Shown piece after piece: positions 21,182 to 33,451 of a DNA stretch of 64,000 bases. The notes under the pieces are model-generated. The model made no database searches, was not told the DNA's origin, and was given only the letters and a program-made list of their open reading frames with translations. The first letter of the stretch is position 1. Every line of letters starts with the position of its first letter. The DNA lies in NCBI GenBank assembly GCA_947579605.1, contig OX388322.1:62001-126000 (forward strand), in the 5' to 3' direction. This stretch comes from Athripsodes cinereus. Lineage: Eukaryota > Arthropoda > Insecta > Trichoptera > Leptoceridae. A program made the position numbers and the translations under genes.

Positions 21182-21876
21182 GAACAATTTATGTTGAACA
21201 ATTATACTTAACTCAGATTTGTTTATAAATTATCTGCAGTACGTAATATAATTATGTAGGTACTAATTTTTTTTTCAGGTAGATTTTACCTATTCATTTA
21301 AAATTTATAAAAATTCTTTCCACGATTTTTTATAAATTGAAATATCAGAACTACAGATGTTAAATTGTATGGATAACGATTCTAATTTGAGAATGTATAG
21401 AAAAAATATCATATAAATAGGCCAATCTATAAAAAAAACTTCATTGTTGATTTTGTATAATTCTCCATATTGCATTTTTTATTGAAATTAAAAATGTATG
21501 TCGTAAATAATTTTCTTCGTAATTTTTCTTCTCTGTCTGCAAATTTCACTACACAATCTTGCATCAGAACTACCTACATGAACACATTCTTATTTTCATC
21601 TTTAATAGCACAATTTTTGGTTCAATAATAATTTTCCATCTGCAAAAATAAAATACAATTTCAAATATAATCCGTGCACGTCCACATTTATGTGACAGAA
21701 GATCTATCGATACATAAATATTAGTCGAATAATTCGGTAGTTACATGGCAATAGGTTGTATCTCGCATTTTTTGCGTTTTCAAGTTTGTTCCATAAAATG
21801 CTCAAAATAGTGTAATATTTGATGTGGCAAAAGGATATGTCTCTTTATAGTCAGAATAAAGAGAGAAAAGACGTAA
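21182..21876. other. No gene recognised
   Basis: AT-rich spacer with no repeats I can match. Confidence 0.5.
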
Positions 21877-22005
21877 CTTATTTATTTATTTATTCTTCAC
21901 TGTACATTGTTTACAATAATACAAATTAACATAGAAAATATCATTTATACAATTCAATGCACAGAGGGCGAGTTTATCGCTAAAATGCGATGTCTTCCAA
22001 CTAAC
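21877..22005 (-). mobile_element. LINE 3' tail (GCGATAAACTCGCC family)
   Basis: (TTTA)n, then TTCTTCACTGTACATTGTTT and AGAGGGCGAGTTTATCGCTA AAATGCGATG; the minus-strand equivalent of 14398-14532. Confidence 0.75.
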
Positions 22006-22008
22006 CCG

Positions 22009-22059
22009 GATGAAAACAATCTTTCTACATTATTGACATGTAGAAAGATTGTTTTCATC
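22009..22059. repeat. Perfect 22-bp hairpin with 7-nt loop
   Basis: GATGAAAACAATCTTTCTACAT (two blocks: GATGAAAACAAT and CTTTCTACAT, 22009-22030) is exactly complementary to 22038-22059, with loop TATTGAC. It abuts a LINE tail, so a snap-back artefact of reverse transcription is possible; the size is also like a small-RNA hairpin. Confidence 0.7.
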
Positions 22060-22091
22060 AACATGGCAAAAAAAACTCAAATATTTTTAAA

Positions 22092-22160
22092 CTGAATTTA
22101 AGATGTAAAATGTCTTAATTATTTCGAACACCTGCCTTTTACAGGACACTCGAAAACTAA
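22092..22160 (-). mobile_element. TAG-tailed SINE, 5' fragment
   Basis: AATTTAAGATGTAAAATGTC ... CACCTGCCTTTTACAGGACA matches the 5' half of the family in reverse. Confidence 0.75.
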
Positions 22161-23324
22161 TTTTCAATATTATAAAATACTAATTGCACACTATAATTTT
22201 TTCATATTTATTTATCCATTGTTTGTTTATTGTTTTTATGATCAGATGCATAGGTAGGTACGAAGTAACTAAAAATATTATTTATTTGATATAAGATTAC
22301 AATATTGCTATCTAGTGAAGAACCTAATAAAAACAGATTTTCAATAAATTATGTAATACGATAAAATCACGTTAGGATTATGTAAACATTACTTAGGAAT
22401 ATGGAGAAAATATTATTTTAAGGTACCTACCTACCTACTCTGCATGTTATTACCTACATATTATAATCCACACATAAATATTTGAGTCCGTTCGTATGTA
22501 TGTATGTATGTACGTATGTCCTTAATGGACTCGGAAATTAGGAAAGACCGAAGTAAAATAATATACTCTATACGAGGTCTCATCTTCTGGGCAGGTTTAA
22601 GGCTAAAAACATTTAAAATATCTTACATATTGATAAAGATATTTTAATTTTTATGCGACTATGTCACAAAATTAGCCACAAAATGTATGAAGAATATATG
22701 CAAGGTTTAGTAAAGAGCAATATTCACAGTCAAACATTTTTCATTGTATTGAATTAATTTCAAAATGGATGTAACAATAAACACAACAATTCTGAAACTA
22801 AATAATTAGGGTGTATTTTCGTAATAAAATATTGTGTTTGCTAATGAGAAAAGCTCTTGAATTACGTGAATAAAAATTGCATATTTTTGACATATTGGGC
22901 TATTTTCATAATGGAAGATATTATGAAACCATAGAAAACTATACTGTAGAATAATAATAGTTTTACCTATAAAATCCATAAATAATGTTAAATGATTTTT
23001 CAATGAGTGGGAACCTATTTATTTTCACCTAATATTTTTTACATGCATTATGAAATATTTGATAGTTAGATATTCTTGAATATTGAAGGATGCAGATAAT
23101 CCATTTTTTAAGTTTTTTTTGGGAATATAGAGTACATAGGTGACAATTTATTCTTGACTTTTTTTAATTTCATAGCAAATCTCTCAAATACCCATTTATG
23201 TACTGCAAACCAAAAATACAAATTCGAATGTGGACAATTATATTTTAACATTAATGTGCCTACAATTTTTTCGCGAAATGGGATATTTACCCTTTTTTTC
23301 TTATAGAAATTTGGGATGACAATC
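22161..23324. other. No gene; possible element interior
   Basis: GTATGTATGTATG run at about 22494-22520 followed by ATATACTCTATACGAGGTCT, which resembles 63735-63775. It may belong to the same large unit as the minisatellite downstream. No coding frames. Confidence 0.4.
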
Positions 23325-23935
23325 TTCGAGTTTTTACATTAAGATGGAGTTTTAGTAGTTTTTGCACGTAGGTACCCGCCTATTTTTCTAAATAAAATAT
23401 GAGCGTTCGGGGTGTCGAGCTCACATATTTTTCATTTGGAAGAGGTTTTTAGCACTTTTTCCATGTAGGTACCTACCAATATGTGGGATTTCTTAACTTC
23501 AAGCTTTTTCATCGCGACGAGGTTTTTAGTACTTTTTTCCATGTAGGTACCTACTTATTATTTTTTTACATAAATGTGGGCATGTGAGGTGTCAAACTTC
23601 AAGATTTTTCATTGGGAAGAGGTTTTAAGCACTTTTTTCGATGTAGGTACCTACCTATTTTTTACCTAAATATGGGCATGTGAGGTATCAAACTTCATGA
23701 TTTTTCATTGGGAAGACGTTTTTAGCACTTTTTTCGTTGTAGGTACCTACCTATTTTTTTTTACCTAAATATGGGCATGTGAGGTATCAAACTTCAAGAT
23801 TTTTCATTAAGAAAAGATTTGCAATGCTTTTTATGATGTAGGTACCTACCTATTTATTGTTGCTTAAATATGGGCATGTAGGGAGTCAAAAATTTAGTTT
23901 TCTCATTGGGAAGAGCTTTTTACTTCTTTTATCCA
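23325..23935. repeat. Degenerate minisatellite with GTAGGTACCTACC core
   Basis: Cores at 23368, 23465, 23543, 23643, 23739 and 23838 give a period of about 96-100 bp, with one 78-bp unit. Each unit also carries AAATATGGGCATGTGAGGT, CAAACTTCAAGATTTTTCAT and GGGAAGAGGTTTTTAGCACT. The core is the same word that is scattered over the whole window. Confidence 0.85.
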
Positions 23936-24004
23936 CGTGCTTCATTTTTTTTCAATAAGATTTTGTTGTTTTAACCCATGTATTTGCATGGTTTTCTATT
24001 TAAT

Positions 24005-24040
24005 TAAACCCGAGCGATGCCGGGTTACATACGCTCGTGT
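24005..24040 (+). mobile_element. Helitron-like 3' hairpin (tentative)
   Basis: AACCCGAGCGATGCCGGGTT forms a 6-bp stem (AACCCG/CGGGTT); it is followed about 10 bp later by CTCG where a Helitron would have CTAG. Together with ACTAGCTGGCCCGGC at 20247 it may mark the ends of a nested element. Confidence 0.35.
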
Positions 24041-25599
24041 TATATAAAGTAGTAAAATTTTTAATATATTGCTATATTATTCATGCAAATGGCAATGAAA
24101 TCTTCTTCAACCAATGAAATTCATGCAATTTATTGCGATTCATAAAAATGTTAAAGGTATGTAGGTACCTACGTAAAGTAGGTAAGTTTGTGCATCAAAC
24201 AAATTCACTCCATAAGAATAATAATATCAACTTTGTATAACTCACCGCTGTAGTGAGATAGTGTTGTACCTACATGATATGATTATACACAATAATATAT
24301 GTGTGTGTGTGTGTGTAGAGGAAGTGTGCCCCAGACACTTGGATAGTCGTATAATAAAGTCATAATTCCCTCCCCCATCGCCCAGTTTGGTAAGTCTCAT
24401 GACGTCTCGTTAGGAGGCTCCAGGGACACTGTGTTGATGCGCCTTAACAAGCGCCTCGGTCAGCTCGCCTCTCGCCTTACATACCTACATAATATTGTAA
24501 GCTGGGAAACTCATTATTAGGTATGTACAGAGACTGACAGTAGGTATCTACTCTGTTTTTAGAAACATTGTAATAGGTATGCGCTCTTATTCTCGACACT
24601 TCTCCTATATATATACACTCGTATCATGGAGGTAGTTGTATACATTGTGAAGGATAAACTATGAAACTGCATCCTCACCATTTCACATAATCCTTGTACC
24701 CACTTCAACTCTTATAACACCGTAGTACTAAACCTACTCTATTGTAATATATTCCATTCTCTTGAGTAACTTTACTTTGAATTTCGTTATACCTACTTAG
24801 AACTGTTTTTGTGATTTTGTTTTATAATGCGAGTCATGTTTCCCTGCAACATTCCTGACCCACTCTATTATTTAAAAAAAAAAATATTGTTTATGGATCA
24901 TACAGTTGTAACAATTAATTACAACAATCAGCAAACCAAATTGTGTTTCATTTTAAAAATTATCAATCAAGATCTCTCTCTTACCAACTAATAAACAGAA
25001 AATTGAGGTGTGTACTTTATTTTACAAAAATATGAAGAAAGAAAAAATATATAAAAAAACATGCCTAAAATAATGTAAAAATTTGTCACAAATATAACGT
25101 AGGTACACATATCTTTCAAATCAATACATTATAATGTTTATAAGAAATACCTACTGATAATATATATAACTGTGTGTCGATGTATGTGACTTTACAGGTA
25201 CTTTACAATAATATTTATAAATCTACTTTACTACTTTATATAGATACGTTGTACATATAACGATAGTTGATGGTTAAGTGAATTTATTACGCAAATATAA
25301 ATTGCATCCAGATAATAATAACATAATCATCCATCTTCATAAAAGTATCCTAACCCACCCACATTAATCTATATCTATACATTTTACCTACCTACCTAGT
25401 TAGATATATAAACACAATATAAAATATTTTTAATACGTACACTCTTAGTATTCTGTGTAAATGTGTGTGTGTAGATATTATGTAGGTAGGTAATGCATAA
25501 ATATCAGTCTATTGAATATTCGTAGATTATTATTAACTTGTATCACAAGTTGAGATAAAATAATTATGCTAACAAATTCACTTTTTTTGGAAGGCTTAG
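24041..25599. other. No gene recognised, about 1.5 kb
   Basis: (GT)n at 24299-24317. A GC-richer island at 24388-24480 has a short frame (DVSLGGSRDTVLMRLNKRLG and a few more residues) that I do not recognise. The rest is AT-rich with TACCTAC words. Confidence 0.45.
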
Positions 25600-25694
25600 T
25601 TATTTATTTATTTATTTATTTATTTACACAGTGAACGGCTATATACGCCTTTAACATGAAAAAAAATACAATAAAAACAACAATTGCGTGACAT
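25600..25694 (-). mobile_element. (TTTA)n-headed LINE tail
   Basis: TTATTTATTTATTTATTTAC then ACAGTGAACGGCTATATACG CCTTTAACATG; related to 41625-41720. Minus-strand retroelement 3' end. Confidence 0.5.
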
Positions 25695-25756
25695 TACTAT
25701 AATTTATTTATTTATTTTATTCTTCACTGTACATTGTTCACAATAAAACAAATTAA

Positions 25757-27254
25757 CCCCTTACCGCATACTGGCTCATATATGATCCAAAATAATCTTT
25801 CGTCATAATAAACAACAAAATGATAAAATATTTCTTGCTTCTGGCAATAATACTAAAGCGTTATGTATGATCCACGTTACTAGTAGTCAAACTTCTTGCT
25901 AGATGTCTCTGATTGTACTAGATGCGCGTTCAACTGTTTTCAACCGTCTGTTTATGATTTTCTGTACAAGCGCGGAATTCAAAGGTGTTTTTTTCAAAGT
26001 TATTTGTTAGTAAAACGTTATAAAAAAATATATTACACTGGTTAACTATTATTTTCATTATATAAGTAATAAAATTATCACTTTTATATAAAATTATGTA
26101 TAATATTGTGTAAAATGTTTTTGGTCCATATATGATCCACCATGCAGTTAGTCAATAATTTTTGCACATATTATCAAGTAAGTTGTAAAATGCCAATAGA
26201 CACGTAAAATGGATTTTTTCTATTTTTATCGATTTTTTTTAAGAAGTTTTTAGATATGGAGCTTCATAAATTCTATAACACTAAAAAACATGCAAAAAAA
26301 CTACCAAGATTTTTCAGATAGGTAATGAGGATTACCCCCAAATGAGTACCTACTCCCAACAATGTAATTATCCCTGAAAGTGGTGAGAGCAGTTCTGATG
26401 AAGAAAACGATGTCCAAGTAGCTCCTTCGACTTCTGCTACCAGAAGTATGTGTGGAAAAGTCGAAATATGTGTAAATCACCAAGTGATTGCATTTTTGGG
26501 AGATGAGAATTTCCAAAAGACTTTGATGATATAGATACTCCTGTTCAATTTTTTAAATATTTTTTGTAGACGACATCTTAGAACAGATATTTTTGGAATC
26601 ACAATTATACTCGACAAACCAATGACCAGATAAACCAATTTTAAATATAAATATAGATAAACGATAGATTTGGTGACAGTAGACAGCTGGATGCTGTTTA
26701 TTTTAGGAATGGTTTTATATACCCTTAGTTGACTTCAAGTTAGCCGTAGCTGATGCCTAAATAAAGTGCAGAAAACCTAATTTAGGGGTAAAAGGGGGAA
26801 GACCTAGCCAATTGGATTTGGAAAGTCGAATTGCAGAAAAAAAATTAAAGCAAGGTCCCAAAGCAGAAATGCCGTAAACGGTTGTGCGGTTGGATAAAAC
26901 TGATCATTTGCCAGTTTGGGACACAGACCGTCAGAGGTGTAAGTACCCAGATTGTACAGGGATCTTTTGTCATCTGCAAAAAATGCAAAATAAACTTATG
27001 TCTGAATAAAGACAGTTTTTTTTTTAAATTTTCATGAAAATTAGTGGTTTTCGTTTCCAAGTAATGTCATATAATCCGGTATTTTTTTTACTACAACTGC
27101 ATAGAGTGCCATATTTGGACCAAAATATTTTTTTAATTTTTATATGGGAAAAAATATTTTTTTTGTAAAATAAAAAAATACGTGTCTTTTATTTTCATCA
27201 TTTACATATCATATATTTTTTTCACAACTTTTTAAAAAATCATGCAGTAAGGGG
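25757..27254 (+). mobile_element. piggyBac-like transposon, internally decayed
   Basis: 1498 bp bounded by CCCCTTACCGCATACTGG and the reverse complement of CCCCTTACTGCATG. It lies between two TTAA tetranucleotides (25753-25756 and 27255-27258), the signature of piggyBac insertion. Subterminal CATATATGATCC repeats at both the left side (25777 region) and about 26130 are likely transposase-binding sites. Coding remnants run on the plus strand. At under 1.5 kb it is shorter than an autonomous element and has a large internal deletion. Confidence 0.9.
26360..27020 (+). pseudogene. piggyBac-like transposase remnants
   Basis: The N-terminal part is acidic and serine-rich (PESGESSSDEENDVQVAPST, about 26370-26430), then DDIDTPVQFFKYF (about 26525-26565), the start of the DDE domain region in this family. 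The catalytic core is missing or unrecognisable. The C-terminal remnant (about 26890-27010) has LPVWDTDRQRCKYPDCTG and, after a frameshift, CKKCKINLCLNKD. Its paired CxxC spacing matches the cysteine-rich DNA-binding tail of piggyBac transposases. Several stops and frameshifts separate the parts. Function is lost; the ends might still be mobilised in trans. Confidence 0.75.
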
Positions 27255-27345
27255 TTAAAACATTTATCAAAGAAAATATCATTTATACAATTCAACGTAC
27301 AGAGGGCGAGTTTATCGCTAAAATGCGATGTCTTCCAACTAACAA

Positions 27346-27609
27346 CTAAAAAATTTAAAATTATATTCATAATATACATTATTATGGATTTACTTTAGAA
27401 TTACTGAAGACATTGCTTCAAGGCTAAAAGTACGTCAAAAAATACATCGATATTAATCAAATATCTTATGGTTTATAAAAATGTTTTACAAAATCTTCTG
27501 AAAACGCTTTTGATAATTTCGTTTGAACCGATATTTAAAAGTATTTTCTCGTAGAGGCAGTTCAAATAAAGGTAGGTGTGATAGACATAATTATAACATA
27601 ACATACATA
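27346..27609. other. No gene recognised
   Basis: AT-rich spacer. Confidence 0.5.
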
Positions 27610-27834
27610 CATAGACAACTCACACGGATCGAGCTAGTCCCAAACTAAGATGAATTTTGTATTATGGGTACTAACGCGACGATACACACATATACAATGC
27701 ACTACACACATATACATGTAACACCCAGACCCAGGACAATTTGAAAAAGGTCATCTTTGCCCTGGCCGGGAATCGAACCCGGGACCTCGTGACTCAAAGG
27801 CAAGAGCGTTACCTCCACGCCACACCGGCCGACG
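27610..27834 (-). mobile_element. tRNA-derived SINE (CCGGCCGGTGTGGCG family), best copy
   Basis: In reverse complement: GGCCGGTGTGGCGTGGAGGT (A-box region), GTCCCGGGTTCGATTCCCGG (B box at about 27768-27780), then CAGGGCAAAGATGACC and the body. The tRNA-like head is well preserved, so this is the most intact of four copies. Confidence 0.85.
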
Positions 27835-28742
27835 GATTATAAATGGATTATCTAGTGACATTAACATCTATACGTACATATATGTACCTACATATATATT
27901 ATATAGTATCCAGTTAAATGTAATACACACATAGATATGTATTGCAGTTCCGTTACAATTGCAAAGAGAATATTATTATTTTATAAATGCAAGGCGAAGA
28001 AGAAATCCTCTGAGGATTTTTCCACTCTGCTTCTGTGCTTTTCCCTTTCAAACTGAGCACTTTACGTGGATATAATGCATATTGTGTTTGTTGTAAAAGT
28101 TAAAATACGCTTTGATAAAGTATTACTATTGGCAAATGTTAGATGTCGATATTATTACCTCTACATACATACATATACAAAGTGTGTAATAGTGATGTAC
28201 ATTTGTATTATTATTATAGGTACCTACCTACTTACCTACTTTGTGTGCTCCTGTAAGTTATGTAGGTAGGTAGGTATGTAGCTCACTTCGAGTGCTCCTC
28301 TAGTCGTTTATCTATCGAGTAATGCTCTTCGTAGGTGTAATAAAATATACCTATCTAGGTATCTGTGGATCTCATACATTATATTATGTAGGTAGGTACC
28401 AATTTGATATGTAGGTAGGTAGGTACATATCTCTTGAATCCTCTCCACATGGCCCACTGTTGGGTGGCATGGTGTTATGTACAGTTACAGCTGTTATTTA
28501 TGGAGTTTCTCTAACATCAAACATTCACCTATATGCAATATGTATGTGTGCAATATCTCTTATCTCCTTCTGACACAAGGTACCCACTTAACATATCAAA
28601 CAAATTAGCATATTATTATCTACATATATTGTAATATAACTACATCTTTACTCTACATATGTATTGACTACAAATAATTAACAACTTCGATGAGTAAGGT
28701 GATCGTTAACAAAAAGAACAATAATATTAATAATAATAAACT
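27835..28742. repeat. TACCTAC-rich spacer
   Basis: Several GTAGGTAGGTA clusters (28219-28275, 28386-28422). No gene. Confidence 0.5.
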
Positions 28743-28830
28743 ATTTACCTACTGTTGTAATAAAATATACAAACAATAGATGTGCTTATTGCCTGGAGGC
28801 AATATTTTCCAGCTAACATGTATATAAGTG
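28743..28830 (-). mobile_element. LINE 3' tail (TTGCCTGGAGGCAA family)
   Basis: In reverse: GTTAGCTGGAAAATATTGCC TCCAGGCAAT then GTATATTTTATTACAA. The ATTGCC...GGCAAT stem parallels the GATCGC...GCGAT stem of the other tail family and the copy at 46082-46200. Confidence 0.55.
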
Positions 28831-28877
28831 TGGCATTGTTTTACAAGAACAGGAAATTAAAAACTAATTATAAATAG

Positions 28878-29125
28878 CGAAATTAATAAAACAAGTGTTT
28901 TATTCTATTGATATAATGAAAACAAAATTGTTTTTGGTTTTACTACGATGTTTTATTCTACTATTGATTTATTCGACGAGAGGGACGTCTTTCGTCTTAT
29001 AAGGACATTGTCAATCCTATAATAAGACGAAAGATGTCTCTCTCGTCGAATAAATCAATAGTAGAATAAAACACTTGTTTTATTTATTTCGTTATGGAAT
29101 TCTACTACCTAAACACCGACACAGT
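28878..29125. mobile_element. Penelope-like foldback with near-perfect arms
   Basis: The arms 28950-29000 and 29021-29071 are nearly perfect reverse complements (TTATTCTACTATTGATTTAT TCGACGAGAG). They are followed by GGAATTCTACTACCTAAACA-CCGACACAGTGAATAA, an end shared with 60745-60945 and 8995-9115. Each arm reads ATTGACAATGTCC...GACGAAAGACGTC, a degenerate hammerhead-like order. Confidence 0.65.
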
Positions 29126-31142
29126 GAATAAATTACAAATAATAAATCTAGATACTTGTGGTCAAGCCAGATAGTTCTCAAACGCCCTCGTTTTCTCACA
29201 CCCTTCCTTTCAGACAAGTAGGCTGTTACATTTCTATTAAAATAGTAAAAATAACTTTTTCACCTATAGTACTTTCACCACGTATCGTCCGTTGTCAATA
29301 TAATCTACCTTTAGAATATTCCATGTTTGTATTCTCTACGTTTCCTATAGTCATGTAAATATTCACACATAATAATATTAAGGTAGGTAGGTACCTAGGT
29401 AAGCAACACTTTGTAATGTCTTAGGTGTGTTGTGTTGTGTTGTGTTGTGTAGTATGTATGTACGTACTACTCGGCTCCTTCTTCTTGTCTCATAGTATTA
29501 GGTACCTATTTATTATTCATGTAGGTAGGTACTAGGTACATAATATGTATAGATGCCTGCGCACATAACTAAGTGAGAGATTAACCGTAGGTATATTTAT
29601 GCAGATTTAACATCTCAACTTACAGCAGCAGGTACCTACCTACATAAATAATACATAATCCTATCTACACCCTTGTCTACTTTCATACATTTACACTCCA
29701 TACGCACTATTTTATTTTATTTTGTTCGATACATCAACTCTTAAAACGTAAACAAAACCATAGAGAATATTATTTACAGGCGACACAACACTTTGTCACT
29801 ATTCACTGTCACCACAACATACCTATAATATATATGTATAATGTAAGTACATAAATACACTAACACTCACATTTTATTATTAGTAAACCAAAACACAAAA
29901 AATAAACAATAAAAATGATCATAATAATATGCATGTACATTGTACATACATATGTATCTGCTCAAAACGTCGCGATATTTCATTGTACGTATCTAAATGT
30001 CATTCATGTGAAAGGTCAAAGTACGGTTGATATTTTATTTTTTCGTTTGTTTTTACGTCTACACGACCAATGATAATGCTTTTAAATGATTTTTCTGTGA
30101 AAAATGAGAGAAATGCCAGTAAGCAAATTGTAAAATTACACAAACAAATTTTGTAAATGGATTTTTTTTAAATTGAGAGCTAGTTAAAAGTTTTAAAAAG
30201 ACTCGGATTACCACCAAATTTTTGTACTACATATTATGTTACTAACTAAAGCTGAAAATAATCACTTTATTATATTAACATGATCACTATAACAACTATT
30301 TATATTCCTAATGGTAGAAGAACAACGTTCAGGAACAAGTTGAAGACATCGCTCTTCAAACATAGTTTCCCGCGCCTTTGAGATGGATGCTTCATTAAAC
30401 GGCGCCGAATAAATCATCCAACGTACATACATAGAATGACCTCTATAAAACATGTTATGGGCCGTGGTGTTGTGGTTCTAGTGAGTTGTTTCTTTCATCA
30501 ATCAATCTATCATTCAATCAGTATCTTTTCTACATGATATAATATGTATGTACGAATATCTACAAGGTAAAGTAATTACTTCTATCCTTTCTTAATCTAC
30601 TAATTCGGTTTCTCTCTTAGAAGAAAAAATAATACCTATTCTCTCTATGTAGTTAATCAATATACCACCTACCTACATATACATAGTATAATGGCATCTT
30701 ATAATGGAAATGAATTTGGTACATAGTAAAAACAAGTAAAATATGTCGAAAAAACCAACGAGATTACTGATTAATGAATAAAGCAAACAATATGTAATCT
30801 GATGTCGGTATTTACTCGAATATCCCTTGTATTGTAATATTGTAATTTGTTAGTTAGGTACGTGCAGTTAATTTGGTTCATTCCATCTCAGTAACGCATG
30901 GTTCATGTACATGAACTCTAAGATATCTTGGCTTAGCGTAGCATTTAACTATATCTACACCAAATTGTACGTACAATCGATTCTACAAAATTATAATCAG
31001 ATCGAAATAAGATGGCTGAAAAGAGATATGTACTATATTAGAATTAAGTTTACAGTTGTTGAAAATGTTCAATATGTTAGATTTTTTAAGACCAAATAAA
31101 GAAAAATGTGAAATTATTTCATTTAATAGTTTCAAATTAATA
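29126..31142. other. No gene recognised, about 2 kb
   Basis: TACCTAC words, a (TTGTG)n stretch at about 29425-29452 and a weak plus-strand frame around 30290-30360 (GRRTTFRNKLKTSLFKHSF) that might be a LINE tail scrap. Nothing firm. Confidence 0.4.
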
Positions 31143-31205
31143 TTATCAATCGACGATTCTTGTTGGAAGTTCACGTTAAATTAATTAAAATAAAACGCTT
31201 ATATT
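31143..31205 (+). mobile_element. Fragment of the CGACGATTCTTGTTGGAAG repeat
   Basis: Same opening sequence as 9978-10010 and 43953-43985; the hammerhead-like end is absent here. Confidence 0.45.
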
Positions 31206-31534
31206 TACATAGTACTTCCACATTAAAGTGTTTTCTTTTTATATAAAATAACTATTCAATATTGATTACAGTTATGTATATAGCTCAATTTGAAAGTTTG
31301 GACCTAAAATAGAAAAAAAACCTTATCGCAAGATTTATAATTTCACATAGGTATCATATTGTGTTGTGTACAATAATATTGTGTCATACAATCACTTCAA
31401 TCTGAATGTACACCTAAATGCTACAGTTACAAGAGAGATTGCTTATTATAAACAACCTAGTCAATACCTATCAATGTTTTATGTTTATTATATTTCTTGC
31501 GGAGTAATGACTTTTCTTAACTTGACCCATTGAA

Positions 31535-31605
31535 GTATATTCACTGTCCACCCAAATACCCACTGCAGAAGTCTAGGGACTTACATTTATCCGAAATTTT
31601 ACATT
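31535..31605. repeat. Single dispersed unit related to 5329-5410
   Basis: GCAGAAGTCTAGGGACTTAC ATTTATCCGAAATTTTACA shares order and spacing with the repeat near 5370-5410. Confidence 0.45.
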
Positions 31606-32374
31606 TTTCATCGGGGCTGCCGTCGTGGAATCTCAAATTGAGACATAAAAACATTATCGAATAATAAATTTATGAATATAAGGTAAAGTTATATAATATA
31701 GGTAGGTATTATTAGTTTCATATTGCACACAATATCTCTTTACACAACACTATACTATGTATGTATAGGTACTAGGTAGGTACTATCTCCCTGACTGAAT
31801 GTTCAAGTGGCTATTAGATAGATATCTGAAAGTTTCACCAATCAATAATTACAATAAATTAAGCAATCCACTTCACTTATTCATACTCCATTAGATGTAT
31901 TGATATATAATATTTAATATGTATTATATTATTGTGAAAGTAATAATCTACGTACCAATTCACATGACGTATCTAATAATGAAATACCAGCTGAATGTCG
32001 ACACAAAGTTAGTTGATGATATATTTATTAAATAATGTGTATTAACATTTCTATATATGTACATAAAGTTTACACACTATCAAAGTGTTATCATAGGCAT
32101 AGGAAGAGCATTCTAATCAGAAAATTTGGTTCTCTTCTGGATTATACCACTCCATCTAGTTGGTGTGTAGTCACGAAATCACCTTTCCTCAATACACTTC
32201 CCAATCTTGAGCTTTTCCATGTTTCCTGGCTCTCTTTTCACGATGTAACAGAAGTACCTACTCTAGGATGTGTCTCCTGCATATGTTTTAAATAACTATT
32301 TTTATTTATGAAATGAAGTAATTTTATAAATGTTCTTGTCTTTTTGACCATTTTTAGTATCAATATAATGAAAT
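31606..32374. other. No gene recognised
   Basis: AT-rich spacer; an 86-codon open frame at 32035-32295 has no domain and no supporting signal. Confidence 0.45.
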
Positions 32375-32503
32375 TATGGTGATGAACTTTGTCACCCGTC
32401 CTGAATGTCTTATTTCTTGTTGACACGTAGAGGGTATATCATATCAGCATGCAGCTGGTCTGCTGGCTACTCAACTTGTGGGATGTGCTGTGATCATATA
32501 GAA
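32375..32503 (+). mobile_element. TAG-tailed SINE, 3' half, diverged
   Basis: TCACCCGTCCTGAATGTCTT ... GCAGCTGGTCTGCTGGCTAC ... CTTGTGGGATGTGCTGTGAT; the tail is degraded. Confidence 0.7.
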
Positions 32504-33451
32504 TAGCAAAATAAATATTAATTCCCTTGGGTACTACAAATTAAATTGTAACCTATGTTAGGTACCAACGAGTAGATACCTGGAATATAGCAGATGTAAC
32601 TAATAAATTAAACGGACAATTAAAATTGCAACAATAGGACTAAATTGAAAAGGATGAAATTCTTTTGAAATTATATTTTTAAATAGTTTAGAGTTGGTAT
32701 TGTCTATAGTATTGAATAGACAAATGTTGATATTGTCCTTGAAGACCACTATAAATATTGTATCATAATAGATTGATGCAACAGGAACCTTAACAATTAA
32801 TATTGTTTGGTTAAATTCTTTGAGCACCTGCAAGCTATTGTGTAAATAACACAAAAGAGTAAAGTCTAGCACCTTACATTAAAAGAGAAAGCTTATTCTT
32901 GCACAATAAGTGTTTCCAAGGAATAAATAAATAATACAAGGGGGTGTAACTATAAATATTATAGTATTTCATTGGTTAAATTTTAAGAGTTAGCAAACCT
33001 TGTTATTGGCCATTATCAAATAAAGGTGGTACTAAATGACACACCCACATATTTCAAATTGCATAAAACCGATATGCACACAAAATAATTGAGATCATTT
33101 TCCATCATACATCTAAGAGCGCACATTCCGCTCTCGCTACTATCACACATCTCCAATACATAATCATACCTGTAATACTATAGCATCTGTGTTTGCGATT
33201 GAATATAATAATACGAATAAATAAATAATATCACTCCAGAGTTTTATTCGTGTAGTGTGGAACAGAAGACCTTTAACACCTAAATACCTAATTCAAATTA
33301 TGTTTCATGAATTCATTAAAGTGTTCCTATAATTATGTTGAAATCTTGAAAAATATGATGGAATACTTATTATATTTATTTCAAAACATTTGTTTATTGT
33401 GTCTTTGATTTTATAGTTATTGTACCTACATACTACCTTACTGTGTAGGTA
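32504..33451. other. No gene recognised
   Basis: AT-rich spacer; no repeats matched elsewhere in the window. Confidence 0.45.

Larger units (their letters stand above)
25695..27345 (-). mobile_element. LINE 3' tail split by a piggyBac-like element
   Basis: The two halves (25695-25756 and 27255-27345) together match the tail at 21877-22005. They meet at the TTAA duplicated by the insertion, so the tail predates it. Confidence 0.8.

Noticed and set aside
27755..27834. tRNA gene on the minus strand
   Set aside because: Good B box, but part of a four-copy SINE family with a tRNA-unrelated body.
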